Under the pieces are notes generated by a model. It saw only the letters and a program-made list of their open reading frames with translations. It did no database searches and had not been told where the DNA came from. Both the position numbers and the translations under genes were made by a program. Of a stretch of 64,000 nt of DNA, positions 25,901 through 37,716 are shown in pieces; the stretch's first letter is position 1, and each line of letters begins with the position of its first letter. Source of the stretch: Avedoeria sp964651245 (GTDB lineage Bacteria > Chloroflexota > Anaerolineae > Epilineales > Epilineaceae); assembly GCA_964651245.1 (NCBI GenBank), contig CAZYVI010000004.1:62001-126000 (forward strand). Reading direction: 5' to 3'.

Positions 25901-26792
25901 CGGGCGCGACGCCGTGGGCCTGCGCGTCTTCCGCTTCGACCAGGACGACCCGATCCCACCCTACCTCATCGCCGTGGCCGCCGGCCCGTACGCCGTCCGG
26001 ACGGCCGCGGTCTGCTTCGACGACCCGCCCGCCGGCGCGCCCGTCGACCCGGATGAGGCCGTGCGGCTTGCGGTGACGTGCGACGGCACCGACCACCGCG
26101 TGCCGCTGGTGGGCTACGACGTCGACCCCGACGGCCCGACGGCACGGGAGGCCGCGGCGGCGCTGGCGTACTGGAGCCGTCACATCGCCCCGTGGCCCCA
26201 CCCCAAGCTCGGCCTGATCGAGGGCCCCCACCCCTACGCGATGGAGTACCCCGGTCTCATCGCCAACGCCGGCGCGAGCGCGGCGCACGAAGTGGCCCAC
26301 GCCTGGTTCGGCAACACCGTCCAACTCCCGCACTGGGGCGACTTCTGGTGGAAGGAGGGCCTGGCGGAGTTCATGGGCGCGTTCCCGAGCGGCGACTTCG
26401 AGGACGCCAAGCTCTGCGACTGTCCGACGGCTCCGCTCGCCCAGCCGGCCGCCTTCGACCCGATGGCCATCCTGAGCCTGCCCGTCCAGTTCGGCGGCGG
26501 CGCGGTCTACTGCCAGTCCCACGGCGCGTTCTTCGACCTCCACCGCCGGACAGCCGAAGCGGCCGGCCTGACGATCCGCGACCGTCCGGCGCGCGTCCTC
26601 ATGCTGGCCGTGCTGCACGATCTCCACGCCGCCTTCGCCGGCCGGACGATGTCGAGCGCCGAGCTCGTCGAACACCTGTCCGTCCGCCTGCCCGACGCCT
26701 ACGACGCGGCGGGGCTGGCGCTGGACGGCGCTGCGGCGCGGGCGCTCGTGGCGGCGTGGGCGGCGCGGTGGGTGCGGGCCGACGCGCCGTAG
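22929..26792 (+). CDS. Secreted beta-propeller / PA14-like / M1 aminopeptidase fusion
   Basis: The product has 1287 residues from an ATG at 22929, where the signal peptide begins; an earlier in-frame GTG at 22818 would add an Arg-rich leader. Residues about 45-620 are NHL-type propeller repeats, each with a phrase like GVAVAPDGTVYASDARDRRV. Residues about 620-745 look like a PA14 domain (RAEWYGNRSLVGTP). A Pro/Thr spacer follows, with HRLYVPRAANG, which resembles a C-terminal tail of other proteins. Residues about 795-1287 are an M1 metallopeptidase: AMEYPGL near 1104, zinc site HEVAH at 1120-1124 and Glu1143 in WWKEGLAEF, the family's HExxH-18-E. I know of no standard family with this order. 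Likely an extracellular peptidase with a binding or sensing propeller. Confidence 0.85.
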   Translation: MHRPLSPLTPARLCALAAAAAAAMAAASGGARDRALPMAEARAVAAVDPIGPLFRLAPPAAGLDDPGAPHGVAVAPDGTVYASDARDRRVLVVGPDGTMRDVWAAADRFAFGPWEANGVAVAPDGAVLVADPGARVVLRLSPGGALQRAFGPDGTAGSRFVRPAGVATGPDGTAVVVDQVSFADGRVYAFAPDGAPRPGWGQALPAAFQLRGAHQPAVAPDGTVLVAGGTTGKIVVFGPDGAPTAAWGAPGDGEAQLRRPTGIALEPGGTVVVADFERADVQRFALDGTFIARLAGPPDLTRPVGLARAADGAVVVADATGRLVWLAPDGTAVRTLAASPGAAAPAGLGDLVDVAADPRGGWVVLDAAGRLARFDALGRLASAWPTVRPVSVNGGLAVGPAGDVWVADDGIEGKRVQHYAPDGAFAGDVGPDGAGPGAFGALGDIAAGPEGGLVVADAAAHRLVSFGPDGRPAARWGRFGRRLPGGLAGPRGVDVAADRVAVVDDDGKRIQIFDRGGTAVAAWGGRGWEACRVVPTPADVTEIAFAPDGTLWGARQYGGQLTRFGPDGAVLATAGVDPLGGVIAPRLSGLAVDGAGRVAVGQRFSGVLQVFGPPPTVWRAEWYGNRSLVGTPVTVTHPAAIDVGPGGGRPPEAAAGRASSVRFVRTVDVAEGRWRLTARGAGGVRAVVADRLLFDHWGEAEVDAAGETWLPAGLWPVVVEHQAPPGGVDAGRLVVTLARVSDATLTPTATTMPTPAWTPTTTPSPTPTRTPTPTATPWATPLPHRLYVPRAANGVAAPPATPPPPHLGRGAIDVEHYAIDARLADLAAADVRLVVTATVRLVEPAAGIALDAEPTTIRLRAAAVDGRPSGWGWAPGAWNPHGISGSRLHIPLGRVAPAGATVEVALRYDVAREALLARDAQRAGLGLTLGTARPYEGRLLSRNSPYYARRWLPSHDAPSDAATVSFTLRVPEGQVAAANGALVGGTYELGDGRDAVGLRVFRFDQDDPIPPYLIAVAAGPYAVRTAAVCFDDPPAGAPVDPDEAVRLAVTCDGTDHRVPLVGYDVDPDGPTAREAAAALAYWSRHIAPWPHPKLGLIEGPHPYAMEYPGLIANAGASAAHEVAHAWFGNTVQLPHWGDFWWKEGLAEFMGAFPSGDFEDAKLCDCPTAPLAQPAAFDPMAILSLPVQFGGGAVYCQSHGAFFDLHRRTAEAAGLTIRDRPARVLMLAVLHDLHAAFAGRTMSSAELVEHLSVRLPDAYDAAGLALDGAAARALVAAWAARWVRADAP

Positions 26793-26948
26793 GCCGGCGC
26801 GTCGGGGGCCGCGGCGGGCCGAGGCCGCCACGGACCGGGTCGGGCGACGAACGGCGCCCGTCGACCGACGACCGGACAGAGGGGTCGCCGTTGGCGCATG
26901 GTCGTCGGCGGCCCCACGGCGCGCTGGACGATCCGGGCCTCTGCTCGC

Positions 26949-29900
26949 TCAGGCGACGGCCCAGGACTGCGACAGCACCTCGGCCTGCTCGAGCACCGTC
27001 TGGGTCGCCTTCTCCTGCTTGTCCGGCGGGTAGCCGTGCGCGCGCAGGATCCGTTTCACGTACACGCGGAGCTGCGCGCGCACGTTGTCGCGGATCGTCC
27101 AGTCGATCGTGACGTTGCGGCGCACGGTGGCGACGAGCTCGCGGGCGATCGCCTTCAGGGTCTCGTCGCCCAGCACCTGGACGGCGCTGTCGTTCGTCTC
27201 CAGCGCGTCGTAGAACGCCACCTCGTCCTCCGTGAGCCCCAACGCCTCGCCTCGGGCGCTCGCCGCGCGCATGTCCTTGGCCAGCTGGATGAGTTCTTCG
27301 ATGACCTGGGCCGTCTCGATCGCCCGGTTCTGGTAGCGGCGGATGGCCTGCTCCAGCAGGCCGGCGAACGAGCGGGCCTGAACGACGTTGTGCTGGCGGC
27401 GCGTCTTGATCTCGTCCTGGAGGAGCCGCTGAAGAAGCTCGGCCGCCAGGTTGCGCTGCGGCAGGCCGCGGACGTCGGCGAGGAACTCGTCGGACAGGAT
27501 GGAGAGGTCGGGCTTGTGGAGACCGGCCGCGGCGAAGATGTCCACGACCTCGTCCGACACGACGGCCTTGGCGATGATCTGCCGAATGGCCTGCGCCAGC
27601 TGCTCGTCCGTCTTGCGCTCGGGTGGCGCGTGCTTGGCCAGCGCGGCGCGGACGGCCTGGTAGAACGCCACCTCGTCGCGGACGGCCAGCGCCTCGGGGC
27701 GCGGGACGGCCAGGGCGAACGCCTGGGACAGCGCCGTCACGGCCGCATCGAGCCGCGCCTTGCCGTCCGGCTGGGCCAGGATGTGGTCCAGGGCGGCGGC
27801 CAGCACCGCCATGGAAGCGGTCGCGCGGGACCCCCACGCCGTCCGGTCGAAGCCGTGGAAGAGCCCCTGGCAGACCTCCACCTTCTCCTGCAGGACCGCG
27901 ACCGCCTCGGACTGGTCGAGGGCGGCCTTACCTGTGCCGCCGGCCTGGGTGTAGGTGGCCAGGGCCTGCTTGAGCTCGTCGGCGATGCCCAGATAGTCCA
28001 CCACCAGGCCGCCGGGCTTGTCCCGGAACACGCGGTTCACGCGGGCGATGGCCTGCATGAGGCCGTGGCCCCGCATCGGCTTGTCGATATACATCGTGTG
28101 GAGGCTGGGTGCGTCGAAGCCGGTGAGCCACATGTCGCGCACGATGACGATGCGGAAGGGGTCCGTAGGGTCGCGGAACCGTTGCGCCAGCGCCTCGCGC
28201 CGGGCCTTGTTGCGAACGTGCGGCTGCCAGGATAGAGGGTCGGCGGCGGAGCCGGTCATGACCACCTTCAGCGTCCCGGCGCCGTCGTCATCCACCGCCC
28301 ACTCCGGCCGGAGCTCGGCGATCTCCTCGTACAGCGCGACGGCGATGCGCCGGCTCATCACGACCACCATGGCCTTACCGTCCATCGCCTCGCAGCGCCG
28401 CTCGACGTGCTCCACGAGGTCGCGGGCGATGAGCTTCAGCCGCTTGTCGGCCCCGACAACGGCCTCGAGCTGCGCCCACTTGCTCTTGAGCTTCTCCTTG
28501 TGCTCGACCTCCTCGCCCTCGGTGGCCTCCTCGAACTCGGCGTCGATGCGCGGGCGCTCATCGGGCGACAGATCCAGCTTGGCCAGCCGGCTCTCGTAGT
28601 AGATCGGCACGGTGGCGCCGTCCGCCACGGCGCGCTGGATGTCGTAGACGCTGATGTAATCGCCGAAGACGGCTCGGGTGTTGGCGTCCGTCTGCTCGAT
28701 CGGGGTACCGGTGAAGCCGATGAACGATGCGTTCGGGAGCGCATCGCGGAGGTTCGCCGCGAACCCGTACGACTCGTAGATCGTGCCGTCGCTGCGCCGC
28801 TTGACGGTCAGGCCGAACTCGTACTGGCTGCGGTGCGCTTCGTCGGCGATGACGACGACGTTCCGTCGATCCGACAGCACCGGGTGATGGTCGCCGCGCG
28901 CGTCGGGCAGGAACTTCTGGATCGTGGTGAAGACCATGCCGCCCGACCCGACCTTCAGCTTGGCGCGCAGGTCGGCGCGGTCTTCGGCCTGGACGGGCGG
29001 CTGGCGAAGGAGGTCGCGGCAACGGGCGAAGGTGCCGAAGAGCTGGTCGTCGAGGTCGTTGCGATCCGTCAGGACGACGATCGTCGGGTTCGCCATCGCG
29101 GGGTCGAGGATGATGCGGCCGGCGTAGAACGCCATGGTCAGGCTCTTGCCCGACCCCTGGGTGTGCCAGACGACGCCGACGCGGCGATCGCCCGGCGCGC
29201 CGCCGGCGGGGCGGCCCGCGCCGTAGGCGCCCTCGGCCTCCGCGGCCCGCGGCAGCGCCGTGTACCGGGCGGCGCGCAGCGTCTCCTCGACGGCGGCGTT
29301 CACGGCGTGGTACTGGTGGTAGCCGGCCATCTTCTTGACGACCTTGCCGCCGCCGGCGTCGTCGAAGACGACGAAGAAGCGCACGAGGTCCAGGAAGCGC
29401 CGCGGCGCGAAGACGCCCGCCAGCAGGACCTCGAGCTGCGCCAGCCCGGCGGGCGCGTCCGCCTGGCCATCGATCGTGCGCCACGGCTTGAACCACTCCT
29501 GGCCCGCGCCGAGCGCCCCGAGGCGCGCCTGCAGGCCGTCGGAGATGACGAGCGCGGCGTTCGTGGCGAACAGTGCGGGGATCTCGGCCTGGTACGTCTG
29601 GAGCTGGCGCCAGGCCGTCCAGATCGTCGCCTGTTCGTCGGCGGCGTTCTTCAGTTCGATGACCGCCAGCGGCAGCCCGTTGACGAACAGCACGATATCC
29701 GGTCGCCGGTTGTGCTGCCCCTCGACCACGGTGAACTGGTTCACCGCCAGCCAGTCATCCGCCGCCGGGTCGTCGTAGTCGATGACGCGCGCCTGGTCGC
29801 CGGCGATGGAGCCGTCAGGCCGACGGTACTCCACGGTCACGCCGTCGACGAGCAGCCGGTGCATGGCGCGGTTGCGCTCCATCAGGGACGGCGCGTCCAG

Positions 29901-30136
29901 TCGCGTCAGGGTGCGGTAGGCGTCCTCGACGGCCGCGGCCGGCAGCCCCGGGTTCAGGCGCGCGAGCGCGGCGCGGAACCGTCTTTCGAGGATCACGTCG
30001 CGGAAGCCCGGGTCGCCGCGCTCGGCCCCGGGCTCGCCGGCGGCGATGGCGGGGCCGTGGGCGATGGTCCAGCCGAGGTCGGCCAGCCACGCCAGGGCGG
30101 CGTCCTCGACGGTGGACTCGGTGACGGGGCGGGGGG

Positions 30137-30140
<4 letters not shown>
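26949..30140 (-). CDS. hsdR: Type I restriction enzyme, R subunit (translocase/endonuclease)
   Basis: The product has 1063 residues. The N-terminal nuclease has the PD-(D/E)xK core: Asp148 in RPDIVLF, then E162-x-K164 in AVIELKN. The SF2 translocase follows: TQGSGKS (328-333), VVIADEAHRSQY and the later helicase motifs (MTGSAADP, VRDMWLTGFDAPSLHTMYID, IARVNRV). A helical C-terminal domain that binds the methylase completes the usual layout, and the length is normal. The ATG at 30140 overlaps the stop of the RhuM-Fic gene as ATGA. It cleaves unmodified DNA far from its site after ATP-driven translocation. It is the last gene of the operon. Confidence 0.95.
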
Positions 30141-32386
<2,246 letters not shown>

Positions 32387-32397
<11 letters not shown>

Positions 32398-32500
32398 TCC
32401 CAAGCTCCCAAGGGTTGGCGCTGATCGCGCCATCCAACCACGCCCCCTCCGCCTGCTGCTCCCGTAGCGTTGCCGCCAGCCGGCGCATCTTCTCGTCTGC
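32387..32500 (-). pseudogene. 3' end of a lost hsdM, directly upstream of hsdS
   Basis: The minus strand encodes DEKMRRLAATLREQQAEGAW, then LDGAISANPWELGNGG and a stop at 32387 that overlaps the hsdS start. The intact hsdM ends with the same words (EKMRRLTATLREQQAEGARL and so on). In DNA, 32424-32497 and 34347-34420 agree at 68 of 74 positions. The rest of this second hsdM is gone. Confidence 0.82.
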
Positions 32501-32595
32501 CGCCTGCTCGCTTCCGGGTGCGCCACAGCGACTCGGCGCTTGGTGGCTTACACGCGCGGCCTCAGCACTAGGATAACGGCGCGCGCTCGAGACGT

Positions 32596-32609
32596 AACCG
32601 CGCGCGGTT
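32596..32609. repeat. Perfect palindrome between the AlbA-like gene and hsdS
   Basis: The 14-bp palindrome AACCGCGCGCGGTT lies 3 bp past the stop of the 32613-34304 gene. It could act as a weak hairpin or a protein site. The whole gap 32501-32612 has no gene and contains other GC-rich inverted pieces. Confidence 0.4.
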
Positions 32610-32612
32610 TCT

Positions 32613-34304
32613 TTAACCGCGGCGCGCATACCAGCGGCCCCTTTTGTCCCCATGGCGCACCAAGCGCCCTGCGTCGCAGAGACGGCGGAGAAGCCGATAC
32701 GCCTGATCTGGCGAGATCCGGCACAACTCCGCCGCCTCCGAGCGCGTGATGCGCCCGTGGCGCTCCGCGTGCTGCAGCACCATTTGCTCCTGCTGCAACG
32801 GCTCGAAGCCCCGCTGGCGGACATAGGCGGTCTTGTCGCCCAGTGCGCGGTACGTAGCGGCTGACAGATGCCACGTTCGCCCCCTGGTATGGCCCCGGGC
32901 CTCCACCAACCCGGCCTCGACCAGACGGTGCAGCGCGGCGCGGGCCTCGGTCTCGGGCTTCTGGATGAGCTTCGCGGCCTCCGCCGTCTCGATGCTGCGC
33001 TCCAGGGACAGCGCATTCAGGATCAGCAGCTCGTCCAGGGCCAGCGATCGCCCCCGCTGACCTTCCTCGGCGATCACCCGTACGAAGTCCAAATTGGCCG
33101 CCCCGCCGGGCAGGACCAGCGTGACGGACGTCGCGTCGCTGCGGTCATAGGACGGGGCTGGGCGGCCGTTGCGTAGCTGCTCGAAGTAGATCGTGTCGAT
33201 CCCGCGCGCCGTGCGCTCCACGATGCCCGCGCGCTTGAACGTGTCCGCGAGGAGCGGGTTGCGCGGGCGCGGCGCCGTGACCAGTAGGTTGTCCAGCCGG
33301 ACACCGTCGGGAAAGCCGCCCGGATTGCTGATCTCGATCCGGTCGACATGCCATTGGAGGTGCACGGCGCCCAACCGCTGGTAGTCCCTGTGAATCAGCG
33401 CGTTGGCCAGCGCCTCGCGCAGCGCGCGCTCCGGAAAGTCCGGCACCCCCACGCGCAGCAGGCCCACCATCAGCTCTTGCTCGCGGTTGCGCACCCGAAT
33501 GCGACCCTCGAACTCCTCCATGATCCGGAGCAGGGGCCAGCGCAGGAAGTCGTTGACCTCCACATCGAGCCCGCGCAGCACCTGGAAGGCCGCCTCGTGG
33601 TTCGGCGCAACCCGGCGCAGGGCATCCTCTTTGCCGAACAGGAGCAACGCCGCCAGGCGAACGCCGTGCACATCGCCGTTGGCGTCGACGACGCCCAGTG
33701 CCTTGGCCAGATCGGCGTCGTTCAGGTCCAACAGCGACTCGTCGCTCCGGCCCCGCCTCTCCCGCACGCTGCGCCGGAAGCGTTCGAACTCGAGTGGATC
33801 GAGGTCCTCCCATCTGGCGCCGGCGACTACGAGCGCCGAAGGGTCGAGCAGCCCCCGATCCGCCTGCAACGAGGTGAAGTCGGCACCTTCCATCGGCACG
33901 CATGCCGGCTTGCCGTCGCCGCCGAGCACCCGGCGCAGGAAGACGCCGGCGCTGGTGCCCACTGGCTGGCGTACCGGCGGGATCTCGATCGCCACCACGA
34001 CGACGTCGGCCAGATCGTGAATCTCTACCCGCACGCTCAGCGCGGGGCGCGTGTTGCCGGCGATCAACGCCGCCAACCGATCGGCCTCCACCCGCTGTCC
34101 GTGCCGCGGCCTGGCGCCGGTGACCCGCCCGTCGTCCTCAACGCCAACGAGGAGCCAGGCTGACTCCGACCCGCCGCGGTTCGCAAGGCACGCCGCCGCC
34201 TCCACCAGCTGACGGTCGCCCAGCGGCGCCTTGGACTCTCCCTTGAACTCTACCGCCAGCGTCTCGCCGCCGGCGATCAGCTCGTGGACTTCGTCAGGGG
34301 TCAT
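32613..34304 (-). CDS. AlbA_2/Schlafen-like ATP-binding protein inside the RM operon
   Basis: The product has 563 residues. The N-terminal AlbA_2 domain shows GETLAVEFKGES, LVEAAACLANRGG and LLVGVEDDGRVTG. A middle region contains FPERALREALANALIHRDYQ and IEISNPGGFPDGV, the pattern of the divergent GHKL-type ATPase (HATPase_c_4) of this family. Winged-helix segments close the protein. The ATG at 34304 overlaps the hsdM stop as ATGA. Such proteins occur often in defence islands and are annotated as transcriptional regulators or RNA/DNA-binding ATPases; the exact role is unknown. Downstream, 215 bp separate it from hsdS, the only uncoupled junction in the operon, and old hsdM sequence lies there, so this gene probably arrived with the present hsdM. 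Confidence 0.85.
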   Translation of the reverse strand: MTPDEVHELIAGGETLAVEFKGESKAPLGDRQLVEAAACLANRGGSESAWLLVGVEDDGRVTGARPRHGQRVEADRLAALIAGNTRPALSVRVEIHDLADVVVVAIEIPPVRQPVGTSAGVFLRRVLGGDGKPACVPMEGADFTSLQADRGLLDPSALVVAGARWEDLDPLEFERFRRSVRERRGRSDESLLDLNDADLAKALGVVDANGDVHGVRLAALLLFGKEDALRRVAPNHEAAFQVLRGLDVEVNDFLRWPLLRIMEEFEGRIRVRNREQELMVGLLRVGVPDFPERALREALANALIHRDYQRLGAVHLQWHVDRIEISNPGGFPDGVRLDNLLVTAPRPRNPLLADTFKRAGIVERTARGIDTIYFEQLRNGRPAPSYDRSDATSVTLVLPGGAANLDFVRVIAEEGQRGRSLALDELLILNALSLERSIETAEAAKLIQKPETEARAALHRLVEAGLVEARGHTRGRTWHLSAATYRALGDKTAYVRQRGFEPLQQEQMVLQHAERHGRITRSEAAELCRISPDQAYRLLRRLCDAGRLVRHGDKRGRWYARRG

Positions 34305-35866
34305 CCACGATCTCCCCAGAAGCCCAGCTCCCTCAAGTTCTCCACAATCGCCCCATCCAACCGCGCCCCCTCTGCCTGCTGCTCCCGCAGCGTCGCCGTC
34401 AGCCGGCGCATCTTCTCGTCGAACGGCTCGCCATCGTCCTCCACCGCCGCCGCCCCCACGTAGCGCCCTGGCGTGAGGACGTGGCCGTGCTTGCGGATGT
34501 CGTCCAGCGTCGCGCTCTTGCAGAAGCCGGGGACGTCCTCGTACGCACCCGCACCTTCGTCGCCGCGCCAGGCGTGGTAGGTGCCGGCGATCGTCGCGAT
34601 GTCCTCGTCGGTCATCTCGCGGTGGGTGCGATCGGCCATCGTGCCCAGCTTGCGGGCGTCCAGGAAGAGCGTCTCGCCGCGGCGGTCGCGGAAGCGGCCG
34701 TTGCGTCGGTCGCGGGCCAGGAACCACAGGCAGACCGGGATCTGGGTCGAGTAGAACAGCTGGCCGGGCAGCGCGACCATGCAGTCCACCAGGTCGGCCT
34801 CGATGATCGCCTTGCGGATCTCGCCCTCGCCGGACTGGTTGGACGACATCGAGCCGTTGGCCAGCACGAAGCCGGCGATGCCTGCCGGCGCCAGGTGGTG
34901 GAGGAAGTGCTGCACCCAGGCGAAGTTGGCGTTGCCGGCCGGCGGCGGGCCGTAGACCCAGCGCTTGTCGTCCTTCAGCAGCTCGCCGCGCCAGTCGCTG
35001 TCGTTGAACGGCGGGTTGGCCAGGACGTAGTCGGCCCGGAGGTCGGGGTGGTGGTCGTTGTGGAACGTATCGCCGTGGGCGATCTGGGCGTCGATGCCGC
35101 GGATGGCCAGGTTCATCTTGGCCAGGCGCCAGGTCGTGTAGTTCGACTCCTGGCCGTAGATCGAGATATCGCCGAGGCGCCCCGCGTGGGCCTCGATGAA
35201 GCGTTCGCTCTGCACGAACATCCCGCCCGAGCCGCAGCACGGGTCGTACACCCGGCCCTTGTAGGGCGCCAGCATCTCGACCAGCACCCGCACCACGTGG
35301 GTCGGCGTGTAGAACTGGCCGCCCTTCTTGCCCTCGGCGCTCGCGAACCGGGACAGGAAGTACTCGTAGACGCGGCCCAGCGTGTCCTTCGCCCGCTCGG
35401 CCGGGTCGCCCAGGGCGATGTCGCTGACCAGGTTGATCAGCTGCCCCAGCCGCTCCTTGTCCAGCCCCGGCCGCGCATAGTCCTTGGGCAGCACGCCGCG
35501 CAGCGACGCGTTGTCGCGCTCGATGGCGGCCATCGCGTCGTCGACCAGCCGGCCGATCGTCGGCTGGGGCGCGCTGGCCTTGAGGTGGGACCAGCGCGCC
35601 TCCGGCGGCACCCAGAAGATGCCCTCGGCCCGGTACTCGTCCGGGTCTTCGGGGTCGGCGCCCTCGGCCCGCTGGCCTTCGAGCGCGGCGTGCTTGGCCT
35701 CGAAGGCGTCGGAGATGTACTTGAGGAAGATCAGGCCCAGGACCACATGCTTGTACTCGGCCGCGTCCATGTTGTTGCGCAGCGCGTCCGCGGCGGCCCA
35801 GAGCTTCTGCTCGAAGCCGACGGTGGCGGCGGAGCCAGCGCTTGCGTCCTTGGTCGTCCTGGCCAT
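34301..35866 (-). CDS. hsdM: Type I DNA methyltransferase subunit
   Basis: The product has 521 residues, the normal size. The N-terminal helical domain (FEQKLWAAADALRNNMDAAE, then YKHVVLGLIFLKYIS) is followed by QFYTPTHVVRVLVEML, the SAM-binding motif DPCCGSGG (208-215) and the catalytic NPPF (284-287) of N6-adenine methylases. It ends in a coiled-coil tail (EKMRRLTATLREQQAEG) that contacts HsdS. AAGGA lies 6 nt before the ATG at 35866. It is the first gene of the RM operon; the 208-bp interval 35867-36074 upstream should hold its promoter, but I see no convincing -35/-10 pair there. Confidence 0.95.
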   Translation of the reverse strand: MARTTKDASAGSAATVGFEQKLWAAADALRNNMDAAEYKHVVLGLIFLKYISDAFEAKHAALEGQRAEGADPEDPDEYRAEGIFWVPPEARWSHLKASAPQPTIGRLVDDAMAAIERDNASLRGVLPKDYARPGLDKERLGQLINLVSDIALGDPAERAKDTLGRVYEYFLSRFASAEGKKGGQFYTPTHVVRVLVEMLAPYKGRVYDPCCGSGGMFVQSERFIEAHAGRLGDISIYGQESNYTTWRLAKMNLAIRGIDAQIAHGDTFHNDHHPDLRADYVLANPPFNDSDWRGELLKDDKRWVYGPPPAGNANFAWVQHFLHHLAPAGIAGFVLANGSMSSNQSGEGEIRKAIIEADLVDCMVALPGQLFYSTQIPVCLWFLARDRRNGRFRDRRGETLFLDARKLGTMADRTHREMTDEDIATIAGTYHAWRGDEGAGAYEDVPGFCKSATLDDIRKHGHVLTPGRYVGAAAVEDDGEPFDEKMRRLTATLREQQAEGARLDGAIVENLRELGFWGDRG

Positions 35867-36074
35867 GCGAAGTCCTTCGGGCGTCGGCGCGGGATCATCG
35901 TCTCAGCACGGGAACAACGTACCGGAGTTCAGCGGAGGGCGCATCCCGTCCGCTGCAACCCCGGTTCGCCAGCCCCCGATGATAGCCCTCGGGTGCGCCG
36001 TGCCCGGCAATCGGTACGGGTCGACAGCTTCCGCCAGTCCGACCGCACCCAGTCGCTCGTCCATCGCCCCTGTT

Positions 36075-37625
36075 TCAGACCGCCCCCCCCCCCACGAACC
36101 GCGCCAACTCCCCCTTCACCCCCGCCAGCGCCCCGCTGTGCACGTACATCATGTGCCCCGCCTCGTAGTAGCCCATCGTCACGTTGGCGCGCAGGTGGGG
36201 CTCGAGGCCGAGGTGGTCGAAGGTGTGCTGGGTGGCGAAGTAGGGCGTGGCCAGGTCGTGGTAGCCGTTGGCGATGTAGACGCGCAGGTGCGGGTTCTTC
36301 GTCATCGCCGCGCGCAGGTCGGCCGCCACGCTCAGGAAGCGGTTTTCGGCCGTGTCGAACTTCCAGGGGTGGACCTTGTCGGTCAGGATCTCGTAGGGCA
36401 CGTCGCTCTCGAAGCCCAGCTCGCGGCGGAGGTAGTCGTTGAGGGTGGCGGTGTAGGGGCCCAGGATCGCCGCGTAGCTCGGGTCGTACTCGAACGACTC
36501 GCCCGCCGCGTCGCTGTCGTGGCCCACGTAGCGGCTGTCGAGGCGGCCGACCGTGGCGCGGCGGTGGCGCAGCAGCGACTTGCAGAAGCGGCCGATCCGG
36601 ATCCGCAGGTTCGCCTGGCGCACCACGTCGAGGTCGAGCCCGGTGTAGCGCGCCAGCCGCGCCGCGATGTCGTCCGCCGCCGCCGCGTCGAGCCGGTCGC
36701 CCCGCAGCAGCGCCGGCGCGTAGTCGCCGTAGGCGAACGCCTCGACCTCGTCGAGCACCGCGCGCAGCGGCCGCGCCTGGAGGTCGTCGGCCAGCGCGCC
36801 GTGGTAGTGGGCCGTCGCGGTGTACGTCGGCAGGAACAGGACGTAGGGCAGGTCGTGGCCCGGCACGAAGTAGGCCGTGCCGAAGTCGAGGATGCTGCTG
36901 ATGAGCATCAGCCCGCGCAGGTAGAACCCGTGCCGGTCCTGCAGGTGCGCCGCCAGCGCCGCCGCGCGGGTCGTCCCGTAGCTCTCGCCGCACAGGTAGC
37001 TCGGCGAGCCCCAGCGGCCGTGACGCGTGGCGTAGAGCCGGATGAACTCGGCCATCCACTTCACGTCCTCGGTCACGCCGTGGAACGCCCGCGCGTCCTC
37101 GCCCGCCGCCGCCCGGCTGTAGCCGGTCGAGACCGGGTCGATGAACACCACGTCGCTCACGTCGAGCAGGCTGTGGGCGTTGTCGGCCAGGGCATAGGGC
37201 GGCGGCGGCAGCGTCGCGTCGTCCGGCAGCACCACCCGCCGCGGGCCGAGCAGCCCCAGGTGCAGCCAAACGGACGACGAGCCCGGCCCGCCGTTGAAGG
37301 CGTAGGTGATCGGCCGCCCCGCCGGATCGCCCGCGTCGTCGCGGGTGTAGGCCACGAAGAACACGGTGGCCTTGGCGTCCTTGCCGTCGTCGCGCAGCGT
37401 CATCGTCCCGGCGCGGGCGGTGTAGTCCACCCGGCGGCCGTCGATCGTCACGCTGCCCTGGCTGATCTTGTGGCCGTCCTCGTCGCGCGGCGCCGCGCCC
37501 TCGCCGCCCTCGCCGCCCGCCGCGCGCGCCGCCTTGGCCGCGGCCCCCGCGTCGCCGCCCTGGACGACGACGACGGCGCCGGTGCCCTTGAGGATCTGGA
37601 CGTCGGCGGGTTTGGGATCGGCCAT
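36075..37625 (-). CDS. Serine carboxypeptidase-like protein (peptidase family S10)
   Basis: The product has 516 residues from an ATG at 37625 with AGGAG 7 nt upstream. It has the S10 layout: oxyanion segment FNGGPGSSSVWLHLG, nucleophile Ser215 in CGESYGTTR, Asp457 in NGYHDLATPYF and His491 in EAGHMMYVH. It releases C-terminal residues from peptides in known members. The N-terminus (MADPKPADVQILKGTG) has no signal peptide, so it looks cytosolic, unlike plant and fungal relatives. The last codons run through an uninterrupted tract of 11 Gs (complement of 36083-36093), which could slip and change the final residues and stop. It precedes the hsdM gene on the same strand. Confidence 0.9.
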   Translation of the reverse strand: MADPKPADVQILKGTGAVVVVQGGDAGAAAKAARAAGGEGGEGAAPRDEDGHKISQGSVTIDGRRVDYTARAGTMTLRDDGKDAKATVFFVAYTRDDAGDPAGRPITYAFNGGPGSSSVWLHLGLLGPRRVVLPDDATLPPPPYALADNAHSLLDVSDVVFIDPVSTGYSRAAAGEDARAFHGVTEDVKWMAEFIRLYATRHGRWGSPSYLCGESYGTTRAAALAAHLQDRHGFYLRGLMLISSILDFGTAYFVPGHDLPYVLFLPTYTATAHYHGALADDLQARPLRAVLDEVEAFAYGDYAPALLRGDRLDAAAADDIAARLARYTGLDLDVVRQANLRIRIGRFCKSLLRHRRATVGRLDSRYVGHDSDAAGESFEYDPSYAAILGPYTATLNDYLRRELGFESDVPYEILTDKVHPWKFDTAENRFLSVAADLRAAMTKNPHLRVYIANGYHDLATPYFATQHTFDHLGLEPHLRANVTMGYYEAGHMMYVHSGALAGVKGELARFVGGGAV

Positions 37626-37694
37626 GGCGGGGCTCCTGGGGGTGAAAGAAGGACGACCGGCGGGCGTCGAGCGCGCCGCGGCCGATGAGTATGA

Positions 37695-37716
37695 CGCACC
37701 GCGACCTCGCGGTGCG
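37695..37716. promoter_or_regulatory. Operator-like palindrome between divergent genes
   Basis: Two 10-bp arms (CGCACCGCGA and TCGCGGTGCG) with a 2-bp gap lie between the S10 gene and otsA. A possible leftward -10 (CATACT, complement of 37688-37693) sits beside it. A repressor site or a small hairpin are both possible. Confidence 0.4.

Noticed and set aside
22482..26831. 1449-residue minus-strand frame opposite the M1 fusion
   Set aside because: Same type of antisense shadow; the plus frame has a signal peptide and HEVAH-18-E zinc site.
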